From the NCBI GenBank assembly GCA_029851415.1, contig CM056744.1, forward strand, positions 11,105,268 to 11,169,267: a stretch of 64,000 nucleotides of DNA, in the 5' to 3' direction. This stretch comes from Eretmocerus hayati (taxonomy: Eukaryota > Arthropoda > Insecta > Hymenoptera > Aphelinidae). Positions 10,541 to 20,733 of this stretch are shown here, one piece after another (position 1 is the stretch's first letter; each line of letters opens with the position of its first letter). The position numbers and the translations under genes were made by a program. The notes beneath the pieces are model-generated. The model worked only from the letters and a program-made list of their open reading frames with translations, did not search any database and was not told the DNA's origin.

Positions 10541-11085
10541 ACGGGCCCAGATGGACAGTAATGGTGATGAATTTCAAAATCACCTGCGTAGATCATTATC
10601 TTTACCTTGGAACTCAGGCAATCAGGTAGATCATTAATGTAAATGACAAAGAAAAAGAGATTATAGGCAACTACCTCGAAGCACACTTTTGAAAAGTGGT
10701 TTTTATTCCGAGTGCAATCCATTCTCCAGACCGTACTGCTTGAGTTCTGTCGCAAAGATAGCTGACGAACCATTTCACTACTTCATCTGTGCAACCGATT
10801 CTTCTAAACTTCACGAGATCCATATTCAGCGTGTGAGGTGGTGTCAAGTATCTCTGAAAAGTCGAAGGATATCAAAACTGTGAGAATTTGTTTATCTACT
10901 GCCTGACAGTTTCCTTCGATAAGTTAAATTAGCACTACCCGTGTGGAGTGTAAAGAGTGAAAACCTGATTGTGAAAGATGAAGCAGTTTTCGACCCGACA
11001 GGTGCGATCGACATGAGTTGCTCAAGTACCAATCTCTCTAGAATTTTAGAGGTCTCAGGAAGTTGGGCGATGGGGCGCGTGTCAG
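10541..11085 (-). pseudogene. CR1/L2-like non-LTR reverse transcriptase remnant
   Basis: Read on the minus strand in several frames, the segment spells the reverse transcriptase core in order. RPIAQLPETSKILERLVLEQ (about 11060-11000) is followed by QSGFHSLHST, then ISFDFSEILDTTSH (motif A region, near 10870-10830), then VVKWFVSYLCDRTQAV, then FVIYINDLPDCLSSKVK and IYAGDFEIH in place of the YADD box (about 10650-10570). Frameshifts, stops and the D-to-G change in the catalytic box mean it is dead. The DFSK.FDT, YINDLP and SYL.DR.Q signatures point to the CR1/L2/Jockey assemblage. Neither endonuclease nor 3' end is visible, so this is an internal fragment of a 5'- and 3'-eroded insertion. Confidence 0.85.
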
Positions 11086-11268
11086 AGATAGACGAGCGTA
11101 GGGTAGTCTCTGGTGAAATGATTGAGGCCTTCTTTTAGTTTGTAGGACAATGACCCTCAGGATACTTGAATTGTACAGTAATCATTCATGATAAATCGTT
11201 GTTTGAAAATGCGTAGTCGAATTCTGATGTAGAATGAGTGGATATCACTACTACCAGGTGTAATTACT

Positions 11269-11766
11269 AATTGGCCTTTAAAATTTTTTTTGACCACCTC
11301 AAAGAAAGGTTTGACAAATTCGAGCAAATTGAGATAAGTATTGTGCAATTGAAAAAAAAGTCCAAAAACAATTTTTCATCTTGCGCAAACTGTTTGATAG
11401 TCAAGCGACTTGTGCCGTGTGACGTCACAGGGATACAGTCATCGACTGCAGCTAACGTATGGCACCTTGCATTTTACTTGGCCTTCCGAAGAGAATGTTT
11501 GGCAAATTCGAGCAAATTGAGATGAGTATTGTGCGATTGGAGAGAAATTCCCAAGAATTTTTTTCATCTTGCGAAAATTGTGTACAAAGCGACGACTATA
11601 TCACTGTGACGTCACACGGTGCAAGTCATTCGACTTTCAGACCATTTGCGCAAGATTTAAAAAAATTCTTTGGAATTTCTCTCCAACCGCACAATACTCA
11701 TCTCGATTTGTTCGAATATGCCAAACCTTTTCTTGATGAGGTTAAAAAAATGCAAAAGGCCAATTT
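11269..11766. mobile_element. Fold-back element with TGACGTCA modules, copy 1
   Basis: Ends TTGGCCTTTA (about 11270) and TGCAAAAGGCCAA (about 11751-11763) are inverted. Inside are about three copies of a roughly 130-bp module: GGTTTGGCAAATTCGAGCAA, TTGTGCAATTG, TCATCTTGCGCAAA, then TGACGTCA (11420-11427 and 11607-11614). The last module is inverted, making the element palindromic. The same modules form the element at 13250-13737. Open frames such as 11459-11800 follow the module repetition and are not genes. Confidence 0.7.
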
Positions 11767-13249
11767 AGCACTGGTTTGTGATTTTCATGATCAAATCTAG
11801 CCTAAATTTCAATGACTAATACCTTATTACATTTTGAAATTTTCTTGAATATTCTTGGATGGATAGATGTTGGAATGAACGAAGAACTCTTTTGAGTGTA
11901 TGAAATGATTTTTTACCCTTCGAGAATGCACTGTGATACAACAATTTCTGTATGAGAATCGGAATGTCACAAAATGTCACACCGAGTATGAGCTAACAAA
12001 AATTCATGATTCGAGTTGTGGGAAAGCTTAGAAAGATAAATGGTCAAAAGATTGTCAAACTCTCATTTTTGCATGAATATCAAAAATTTCAAACATATAC
12101 TGCTCACATCGTCCACTCAGTACTCAGCTCCACCTTTATTACCACTAAAAAAATGTATGATACGATAGGTTCATCGATTTCCAAATCATCCCATCGACTA
12201 TTATGATCATTAATAAGCCTTTCATCATCGTTCCCTCAAAATTTCGTCACGAAAGATCACACTAATTGTTTAATATATCGGCAGAATATCGGTTCGGGTG
12301 GGAATATAGGTTAACCCTCGTGGCTATAAACAATAACATACTAAGTCCCAAGAGATAGAGTCTGGCATATCCTCAACGTTATAGAGTTAACCTCTCTCAA
12401 GAGAATCGAGAGAGAATAAGTGAGAGAGAGGGAGAGACGTGGTCGTGGCTTTCAGCAGAGCTGATTAATTTGCTCGTGTGCCATCAAAGAGCTACATTTG
12501 TGCGGCGTATATGTAGCTTGGCTTGTATCGCAGTGGAAACTTTGGATTAAGCTTTCATCGAGGGCTAGCTTAATGGGCTTTGTGTACCGTTATATACCAC
12601 GTCTTTGGGGACAGCTGAGCTAACATAAGCTAACTGTTATTATTTTAGATTGTACTCACGATGTTGACGGAATTTCAGAATGAATTTCGGCCTGTAGATG
12701 TTGAAGTCTGAGCCTTTAGAACAGTATCTTTTTGCTAAGTATATTCTGAAGCTGAGTATTGATTTGATCAGTGATATTGGCAAAACTTGAATTCGGGAGA
12801 ACTGGAATACCTTTTGATTCATTCGCCTCTAAATCTTGTCCGCAATAATTTTTTTCTTGAAAAAAGAACGACGAGACAGCGTGTTGTGAGTAAAGATTTG
12901 TCTGCCTTCTCTGAGATTATATGCTGAGGAACTTTGAATTACATTAAATGATTTGAAAAAATTCGAGCAAATACATAACCACACTTGGATATTTGAGAGA
13001 AGTTTCAGGGTTCAGAAATGAAAACCTCCGTTGGAAAAATGGAAGTTCTCTTGGGCTGTTTCTCAATTTCACAATTTTCTTGACAAGAATGGACGATTAC
13101 CAATTTTAGAAGTTTTACAATTCCCACAATAGTGAGAGCTAGACTGAGTATCTGGACAACACTATTCTTTCATAACCCTTAAAAACTCAGCTCATCCAGA
13201 AATTCATATATATTTCGAGTTTTAGTTAATTCACTTCTGGGGAGGTTCC
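11767..13249. other. Unassigned sequence with a possible regulatory island
   Basis: No gene is supported. The 12280-12640 part differs from its surroundings: less AT-rich, with a purine run GAGAGAGAGGGAGAG near 12423, TATA-like words (GCTATAAACA, GTTATATACC) and GGGCTAGCTTAATGGGC. It could be a conserved non-coding or promoter segment, which is inference only. Confidence 0.3.
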
Positions 13250-13737
13250 AATAGGCATCTTGCATTTTTTTAACCCCCCCCAAAAAAAAGTTTGGTAAAT
13301 TCGAGCAAATCGAGATGAGTAAGGTGCAATTGGAAAGAAATTCCCAAAAATTGTTTCTATCTTGCGCACATTGTTTGAAAGTCAGACGATTGTGTCCCTA
13401 TGACGTCACACGGTGCAAGTCATCTTACTGTCAAACAATTTGCGCAAGACAAAGAAAATTTTTGGGATTTTTTCTCCAATTGCACAATACTTGTCACGAC
13501 TTGCTCGAATTTGCCAAACCTTTTTCTGGAGGGATCAAAGAAATTGCAAGACGCCATACAATAGCGGCAGTCGACGCTTTGTCGGAGTGACGTCACACAG
13601 TGCAAGTCATCAGACTTTCAAACAATTTGCGCGAGATAAAAACAATTTTTGGGGATTTTCTTTCTAATTGCACCCTACGTATCTCGATTGGCTCGAATTT
13701 GCCAAACCTTTTTCCAAAAAAATGCAAGATGCCTATT
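13250..13737. mobile_element. Fold-back element with TGACGTCA modules, copy 2
   Basis: The left end AATAGGCATCTTGCATTTTT (13250) and right end AAAAATGCAAGATGCCTATT (to 13737) are exact inverted repeats for 20 bp, and the similarity continues inwards through the GTTTGG.AAATTCGAGC module. Three modules are present, one direct and two inverted, with TGACGTCA at 13401-13408 and 13588-13595. No flanking duplication is obvious. Same family as 11269-11766 but with different outermost bases. Confidence 0.75.
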
Positions 13738-15855
13738 TGACGTTATGCGCGTGGAATCTCGTGTATCACTCAAGAACATTATACTCTAGACTGTCGGTGT
13801 AGAACTTTATCCTAAGATTGTTCAGGATTTTGGATATTTCTGACTATTTTCGAGGTGTAGTCTGAGCTAAAAATAGTATCATTCCCATAACTGGATAAGA
13901 CTTACCAAATCCGACTCGCCTCCCAGGAAACGTAGAATAGGTTTTGCACATAATAACGGATCATTCTTACCAATTCGTAAAATCAGCTGAATTTTCCCCT
14001 TGAATGGTGATTTGAGAGTATGTAGTCTGAAAACTCATCAATCGATAGTAAACCTCATTTCATTTATGCATCAAAATATTTAGGTTGGACTCGGAACAAA
14101 ATGATGGACCCAGAACATCACGAGACGCTGACATAAGTCGAAGATTATCCCATCTACCGGGCCTTCAAGGGATAACCTCAAATAATTTAGTAACCAAAAT
14201 TGGTTAAGATTAGAAGACACATTTTGACAATTTTGACAGAGAATATTTTTGCATTTAATATACGCGTAACTACATGATGTTGGACTGTTTCACTTCACTG
14301 AATCATTGAGTACCTATGGAACATTCTAAAAATTTCCCCAGATCGGATATTTCACCCATCCAACTATAAATTACTCAAAATAATTCAATATCCTATTCAC
14401 TCAACCACTCCTCCTCTCAAACAAAACTCTTTGAACTACCAGAAACCACTTTGATCCCTAAAATTCTCTCAGTTCCATGTCCAACTGGCACCATTCGTTC
14501 GATACGCATTGCGCAGTCTGTATATCCGCTTGAACAACTTGGCCACTCACTTCCCTCTATACTCTGTACACGCGCAAAATACATCATACGCTTACGACGA
14601 CGTCCAAATTACATTCCAAACCGTCAACCTGGTAACTAATCCAATGATAAACTCTTGATAAATTATAGTTAGTTCTGGTATGATATATATGTTACGGATG
14701 CCGATGTGAATCCTATCATTGGATATTGAGATGGGCTCAACTCATCTGGTACACTGCGTCTGACTAAAACTTGAGTTTTACTACTTGTGATATGTATGTT
14801 TCGGATCGGTGAGCCGGACGGGTTGTTGGACATTTTTATGATAATCTGGTTGATTCTTGTTCATTGACATGTGGCACTGGTTATAGTGGATTGGAAGTAA
14901 GGAAGTTAGTTTTGGTCAGGTTATCTTGTTTGAAAAAAATTTGGAATTTTTCTCAGAATGTTTGAAAACCAAAAAATTCAGCACATTAGTCTGTAATTTC
15001 CAAGTATTTTGAAAATGTTCAGAGCAATAAACAATGTCTTCCGTGAAAGATTTTAGCCTCTACAGTAGCTAAAAAGGAATCAGCCTGAATCCTTACGTAA
15101 TTAATCTTCTTGGAACTATACGGAAATGGAATTTCAATATCTGTTATTTTGATAATGTACACAAAGTCACAATTCTAAGATAGTTGAATAGTATATCCCT
15201 CACAGCTATTCTCTATGGCCGTGAAGACTTTAGACTGTAAGTTCATAGCTTAGTGAACAAACTTGAATTCAATAGTATTTATCATTTAAAGTCAAACTGT
15301 GAATAATCTGCGTAATCTTGAGATTTCCAAGAATTTGATTATTTTCAGAAACAATTTGGTTCAGCAAGCTTCGGGTTTGAATCCAAAGCAATTCGATTCA
15401 CTCGAAAGGTCTCGTGAGGTGAATTTTCTCTCTCGGCACGGATCAGTGAAAATTGATTCCAATCAGTGAATTTCGCTGATTTTTACTGCAATTCTCCTCA
15501 TTTTTGGTAAAATTCCACTGTGAGCTAGTCAAAATGCACTGAGAGAGATCAATTTTTACTGCCGTGCAGAGGAACTTCATGACTCAAGGTAGTATTATCG
15601 TGAATTTATTCACTTAATGGATCTTGAAGGAATCGTAAAATTAGCTAAAATTTGTTGTACGTACCACGCAAATGAAATTTTAGAGACGTAGATTGCTCAT
15701 GGGAAAAGTTCTGAGCTCCCAAACTTTTTTGATCGTAACATGTGGAAAGAGTCAAATGGATTCCCTCATTTTGATTCATCATAACTATAGGAATATACTC
15801 AACATTCCTTTCAAGCTCGTGGCTCAGCCGTAAGCCATTTCTACCCTATATCATC
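13738..15855. other. Unassigned sequence around a candidate exon
   Basis: Apart from the candidate exon at 14473-14631, no gene or repeat end is convincing. A short inverted pair, TCACTGAT/ATCAGTGA with GTAAAA variants, lies near 15440-15560. Confidence 0.35.
14473..14631 (+). CDS. Candidate internal exon, unrecognised protein
   Basis: The frame is open for exactly 53 codons between an acceptor (AAATTCTCTCAG) and a donor (AACCTG/GTAACT), phase 0 at both ends. It reads LAPFVRYALRSLYIRLNN, then FPLYSVHAQNTSYAYDD and ITFQTVNL. The composition is protein-like with few low-complexity runs, and the segment is less AT-rich than its flanks, which supports coding. I do not recognise a family. It may belong with the plus-strand candidate at 17259-17379, but their phases do not join directly, so another exon would be needed. 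Confidence 0.35.
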
Positions 15856-16769
15856 ATATCGACGCCTCTTACGAAGATAAACACCTATTTTCTTGTGACT
15901 GACGAAGATTAACGTTTATTCGTTGTGAACACGAAGATTAACGCATTCTCGTTAAGTCCACGAAGACTAACACTTACTCCTTAGGGGCACGAAGACTAAC
16001 ACTTACTCCTTAGGGGCACGAAGATTAACACTTACTGCTCAACGGCCCATCTAGCACTCCCTCTTGAACGGTATGAAGACTATAACACACTTGCACACGT
16101 CCTTGTCCAAAGGGACGGAGACCAAGTATTTCGTCTTAGGGCCACGAAAAAAAACACATTCTCATTAGCGGCACAAAAATTAACGCATCGGTAGACTTCA
16201 TTCATAGAGGGACGGAGACAATAAGTATTTCGTCTTAAGTCCACGAAAAGTAACACATTTTTCTCTACGCCACGAAGACTAACACATTCTTCTCGATGGA
16301 ATGAAAAACAACACATTCTCTTTGGCGTGACGATGAACGGTAAGTGATTGTGTTAGCCTTCGTTCCGCTAAGAAGAATGTGTTACTTTTCGTGGGCTTAA
16401 GACGAAGTACTTATAATCTCCGTCCCTTCAAGAATGGAGTCTACGAATGTGCTAATTTTCGTGCCGCTAAGGAGAATGTGTTACTTTTCGTGGCCTTAAG
16501 ACGGAATACTTATAGTCTTCGTCCCTTCGAGAAAAAAATGCGCGAATGTGTTAATCTTCGTGCAGTTTGAGGAGTAAGTGTTACTCTTCGTGGCCTTAAG
16601 CAGTAAGAGATGATCTTCGTGGCGCTGAGGCGTAAGTGTTGGTCTTCGTGGCGTAAACAGTAAGTGTTCATCTTCGTGGCCGTAACAAAGCAAATGCTAA
16701 TCTTCGGCCACCGTGTTTTTCTTCGTGGGCGTTAGCGGATGTGTTTATCTTCGTAAGAGGCGTCGATAT
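15856..16769. mobile_element. Foldback-type element of iterated CACGAAGATTAACAC repeats
   Basis: Termini ATATCGACGCCTCTTACGAA (15856) and TTCGTAAGAGGCGTCGATAT (to 16769) are exact inverted repeats. Inside, each half is a tandem array of units of about 25-35 bp, CACGAAGA[C/T]TAACAC followed by TTACTCCTTAGGGG-like spacers. The left half reads in one direction and the right half in the other, with the switch near 16325-16350. This is the architecture of Drosophila Foldback elements. Frames at 16080-16316 minus and 16379-16570 plus are translations of the repeat unit, not proteins. Confidence 0.8.
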
Positions 16770-17258
16770 AGTCACAAATAAGTCACTAATAAAACAAAAA
16801 TTCTCATATTCGTAGAGGGATATCTCCGGCTTTACAAATCGTGGGCTTCTAGTTTTTGAGATAGACTAGAATCAGTCCAATCCAAAGCTTCTGATAGGAT
16901 TTGAGCTGATTTTTGTAAAGGTTCAAATTTCCTGAAAATCTTGAAAAGTGGAATTACGATAGTGCTACCTCAATAATCAAAATTTCCATCATTTTTTCCA
17001 GATTGGTTGGCCTCACTCCATACGTAAATTCGTAACCTTGGCTCCATCCAAAATGATGGAATCTTGTTCAGATGAAAAATTCAAATAGAGTATAAAATTG
17101 ATGTTGAATGAAGCATGAAATGACTGAAAATAATCAAGTTCATCGATACAGTAAACAAAATTATCGTCATCAAACTCTCAAGGATAACATCCATTCCAAC
17201 CCTAACCTCCATTAACAAAGTTTCACAAGAGACAAAATTTGATCTCACAACTTCGTAG

Positions 17259-17379
17259 ACAATTTCCTTGAAGAATGCACTTTAAATAATCCAGACGCAA
17301 TTCTTGGCCACGGCAGTAGATCGTATCCGATGCCGATACCATTAACCCATCTCAATTTTCCATTCTATAACAACGGCGG
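17259..17379 (+). CDS. Candidate internal exon, unrecognised protein
   Basis: An open frame of 39 full codons lies between the acceptor ACAACTTCGTAG and the donor GGCGG/GTAAGG. It reads FLEECTLNNPDA, then LGHGSRSYPMPIPLTH and LNFPFYNNGG. Phase is 1 at the start and 2 at the end. A second acceptor, AATAATCCAG, would shorten it in the same frame. The glycine-, proline- and aromatic-containing peptide is unlike random AT-rich translation, but no family is recognised. Confidence 0.3.
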
Positions 17380-17810
17380 GTAAGGTCCATTATCTTTTGA
17401 TTCACTTTGCAAAGATGATTGAACAAGATTGTCCTGCTCATTTTTAGTTTAAAACTCTCTCCCACGTAACTCCACTTGAAAGCTGATAGATATCCTTATG
17501 TACAGTTTTGCCACGAGACAAAATTATTGAATTAGAAAGTCGAGTTGACAAAACTTCGATCTTGCCAAGACTTGTATACAAAGTTATCCTCACTGATCCG
17601 TTCGTAGTTTAAGATAGTAAACTAATTTTGGCTCAATATATGTCGGGGCTAGAAAAGGATCGATTCTAAGTGTATGGTATGGTGAGGTATATTCATGATT
17701 TTGAACTTGTATAGTGATGAGATGGATAGAGGATAAAAGATTCGAGAACATGGGGAAGGAAGTGAATGGCAGTGCGTTGAGAAGATTCCTTTTTGGAAGA
17801 TTAATCTTAC

Positions 17811-17930
17811 GTATACTTTCTTGTGGAACGTGGTTTGTCGCTTTGGCTTTGGATTGGGGGTGATGGTGATCGGGAATTGATCCGTTCTTTTGAATGACGA
17901 AGTCGCAGGAAAATGGGAGGCTTTGGAAGT
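17811..17930 (-). CDS. Candidate 40-codon exon, unrecognised
   Basis: Exactly 40 codons are open between a weak acceptor (TTCATGTAAAAG) and a good donor (GTATAC/GTAAGA), phase 0 at both ends. It encodes a Thr/Pro/Lys-rich stretch including DQFPITITPNPKPKRQ and TFHKKVY. A different frame of the same DNA is also open and Ser/Pro-rich, so the reading is uncertain. Confidence 0.22.
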
Positions 17931-18060
17931 CTTTTACATGAAAAGTTGATGAGAAAGTATTCCATCAGGAAATAAAGTAGTCTGAATATGAGGGTAATCC
18001 ATTTGTCAATAGAATGAAATATACGCTGTAATTTCAGGATGCAGTAGCTTAGATGTAACA

Positions 18061-20733
18061 TATATGGGTGATTCTGAGATAACTTATGCATTTGATGTCC
18101 TGACCTCGCATTCATATCAAATGACAAAATATGATGAGTCTAGCGATGATTTCTAGTGTATTCTGTTGAAATATAGATGCCCCAATTGTTCCAGGAGCGG
18201 ATATAAGTTTAATGTGGACCTGAGCTAAACAAAAGTGGTCAAAATGTCCTTACCGTGGCATGTCCTAAACTGGAGTTGCACATTTCAATCGTGTAGTTTG
18301 CCGAGATATTCATCCAATCTCGGTTCCACACCACTCAAACATCAAAGTTGGGTTGTGAAAAGGTGATATCATGTACAAATTGAGTATTCCTGGTAGAAAA
18401 ATGAGCGTAGTACGACCGTAGTACGACCGTAGCGCTATGGTCGTACGGCCGTACTACGACCGTAGCACTACGGCCGTATCGGTACGGTCGTAGCTCTACG
18501 ATCGTAGCTCTACGATCGTACTACGGTCGTATTACGGTCGTATCTCTACGATCGTAGCACTACGACCGTAGCCTTACGATGTTATTAGCACTACGGGTTT
18601 GTATTATAATACGTATATTTTATTTCATGATTATAATGTCATTGCGGAATGTTTTGATACATGATCAAATTCGTGCTCACTATTCATCTAAATAAAAGTC
18701 ATTACATGAATAAAAATATTCGACATATAATGTTCAATTTCTGAACACTAAAAAATATTTCTCAATGCAGGCATACTTATGGATAATATTCTTCAACGAT
18801 TCAGCTATTCGACTATTATAATAATTATATATATAGCTATTATAATATTCGACGATTCGAATATTCAGCTAGAAATTTCCGAAATCCATTGAATTTGTGT
18901 GCGCTCGCGTCAAAAAAGGGATCATTTGTAATGGAAACTCGCATCTGGTGTTGATGAGTAGAAGACCCAGTAGACGAACGAAACGGGATACGGGCGATTT
19001 TCAGAGCTTGTTTTCGAGCTATTGCTATGATTTTTCGGGAGATTTCCATTTCTGTGAGCGAAGCCCAAAGCCTCCTGAAGAATTTCGCGAAAGAAATTCC
19101 GGAAAAAGTTGAAGAGTCTCAAAATCCCAGTATATATTTCGCAAAGTGTGTTTTGTGCCTATAGATGAACAGGCAAGAACGCTTTTCTCCATAGTGGAAC
19201 AGACTATGACCTAAAGACGAACATATTGATTTTGAGGCTCTACTTTGATTTCTGGTTGGATTCTAGATGAATTCTGAAGCTTGAATATTTACAGTACTCA
19301 TAAAGCGCATCAGGGTTGAGTAGTTGAACAATAAATTGAACATTATACTCAATTTAAGGTTATATCCAACTTCTGTATTATGTACAGGATCTCAATACAA
19401 TACAAAAATTATTTGGAACCTCATCCAATTAATATGTATCAATTCTTTGTTTCAGTATTCTGAGTTCAAATCGTGTTTAGATACTAATTGTATTATCACA
19501 AAAACTATGGGTTTAATACTGAGAAAGTTCCTATCCAAGGCAATTCTTATGCATTATACTACGATTTTATTGTTCTTTATATGATATTTCAATGAGATTG
19601 AGCCATTGATTGAGCTCTTTTGATCGAAAGTATGCACTCCTTGATTCACAGATCAGATATGTCGTAATAATCCATATTGTGTCGAAAAGTATTTGTGAGC
19701 ACTCAGAATATAATGATCTCGTAGAGATTAAGTTTTTTCAAGACTAAGAGTCATTATTTTATGATGAGTGATGATGAATCTTCATCACACCCAACGGTTG
19801 ATATAAGCATGGATCTACCTCATGAATGTGTAATTTCCCAGTGACATAAGTAATAAAATTATATTTTTCAGTCATTCTAATGCTTTTATCGATCGGACGA
19901 AAAGTTTCTCTATGAATAATATCAACTGTATCGCTAAAGTTTAATGCGAGCGTATTTACGTCGTAGAGCTACGGCCGTACCGCTACGATCGTAGCTGTAC
20001 TGTCGTACTCCGGTCGTAGCCCTACGATCGTAGCGGTACGACCGTAGTGCTACGACCGTAGGTGGCGTGGCCAGTACTGCTACGCTCATTTTTCTACCAG
20101 GGATCAAGTCTGACTTTAAAATGATCAAACCACAGCCGACATTCTGTCCTGGAATTCTGCAAATTTCTCGAATGCTTCTCGATAATTCGACTCCGAGTCA
20201 GCGGATCGCTTCAACCGGCTCTATAACGACGGTAATTGATTCCTAATACACCAAAGAACAAAATTCTACCACCAGCGGAATGATGAATTACGTGAACAGC
20301 TTCCCACGCGATGATTTATGGACAATTTTCCCGTTGCAAAGTAAGAATTGTCCTTACCCTGGTCACTGGCTCTCGAACACTATGCAACGTCAAGGTCCAG
20401 AAATTTTTCTACGGTCTACTCTTACCGTAAAAATGGGCCATCTATTCGGAAAAAACGATCCGTTTCGATTTACGCCTTTGAGATCACTTTTCATGCCGAA
20501 ATGTCCTTACCGTGGCAAAAATATATCGAAAATTGCTCATATCTTTCACACAGATTGACTAAAGTTTATGCCCGTCTTGGAATTGTTTTTGGATGTCAGA
20601 TAGATTGGAAAACACCTAATGAGCAGTCAGATTGCAGCTATGTTTCAACTAAGTAGTCAAGTTTTTGTCCAAATCCCGACCCCCGCCGTTTTTGCCCTCG
20701 AAATACCTAAATTATCTCATAATCACCCATATA
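18061..20733. mobile_element. Family B element, copy 1, interrupted by a younger element
   Basis: Termini TATATGGGTGATTCTGAGAT (18061) and its counterpart ATAATCACCCATATA (to 20733) are inverted. Removing the insertion at 18388-20102 leaves about 958 bp that aligns along its length with the reverse complement of 43391-44338. Both copies carry several TGTCCTTACCGTGG words. Frames such as 20280-20558 and 20348-20656 are open in both copies. Differences between copies change residues freely in both frames, which argues against coding. Flanking ATAT could be a target duplication or part of the ends. Confidence 0.8.
18388..20102. mobile_element. Family E element inserted in family B, with TACGACCGTA arrays
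   Basis: The element is 1715 bp with inverted ends TCCTGGTAGAAAAATGAGCG (18388) and CGCTCATTTTTCTACCAGGG (to 20102). AT flanks it at 18386-18387 and 20103-20104, and the uninterrupted homologue near 44035 shows a single AT. Just inside each end is an array of the palindromic decamer TACGA[C/T]CGTA and variants (18405-18595; 19955-20085). The central 1.3 kb is AT-rich and non-coding. Arrays of this kind are plausible transposase-binding iterons. Non-autonomous; superfamily unassigned. Confidence 0.85.

Larger units (their letters stand above)
16770..18060. other. Unassigned sequence with two candidate exons
   Basis: Outside the candidates at 17259-17379 (plus) and 17811-17930 (minus), this stretch shows only AT-rich unique sequence. 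Confidence 0.35.

Noticed and set aside
11459..11800. 113-codon plus-strand open frame
   Set aside because: It follows the repeated TGACGTCA modules, and homologous frames in the second element are broken differently.
16080..16570. Opposed frames with FVALRRNTY repeats that look like a repetitive protein
   Set aside because: They are translations of the Foldback-like DNA repeat unit in both orientations.
20280..20656. Two overlapping frames conserved between the copies at 20.3 kb and 43.6 kb
   Set aside because: Conservation is at the nucleotide level in both frames, with no excess of silent changes and no recognisable domain.
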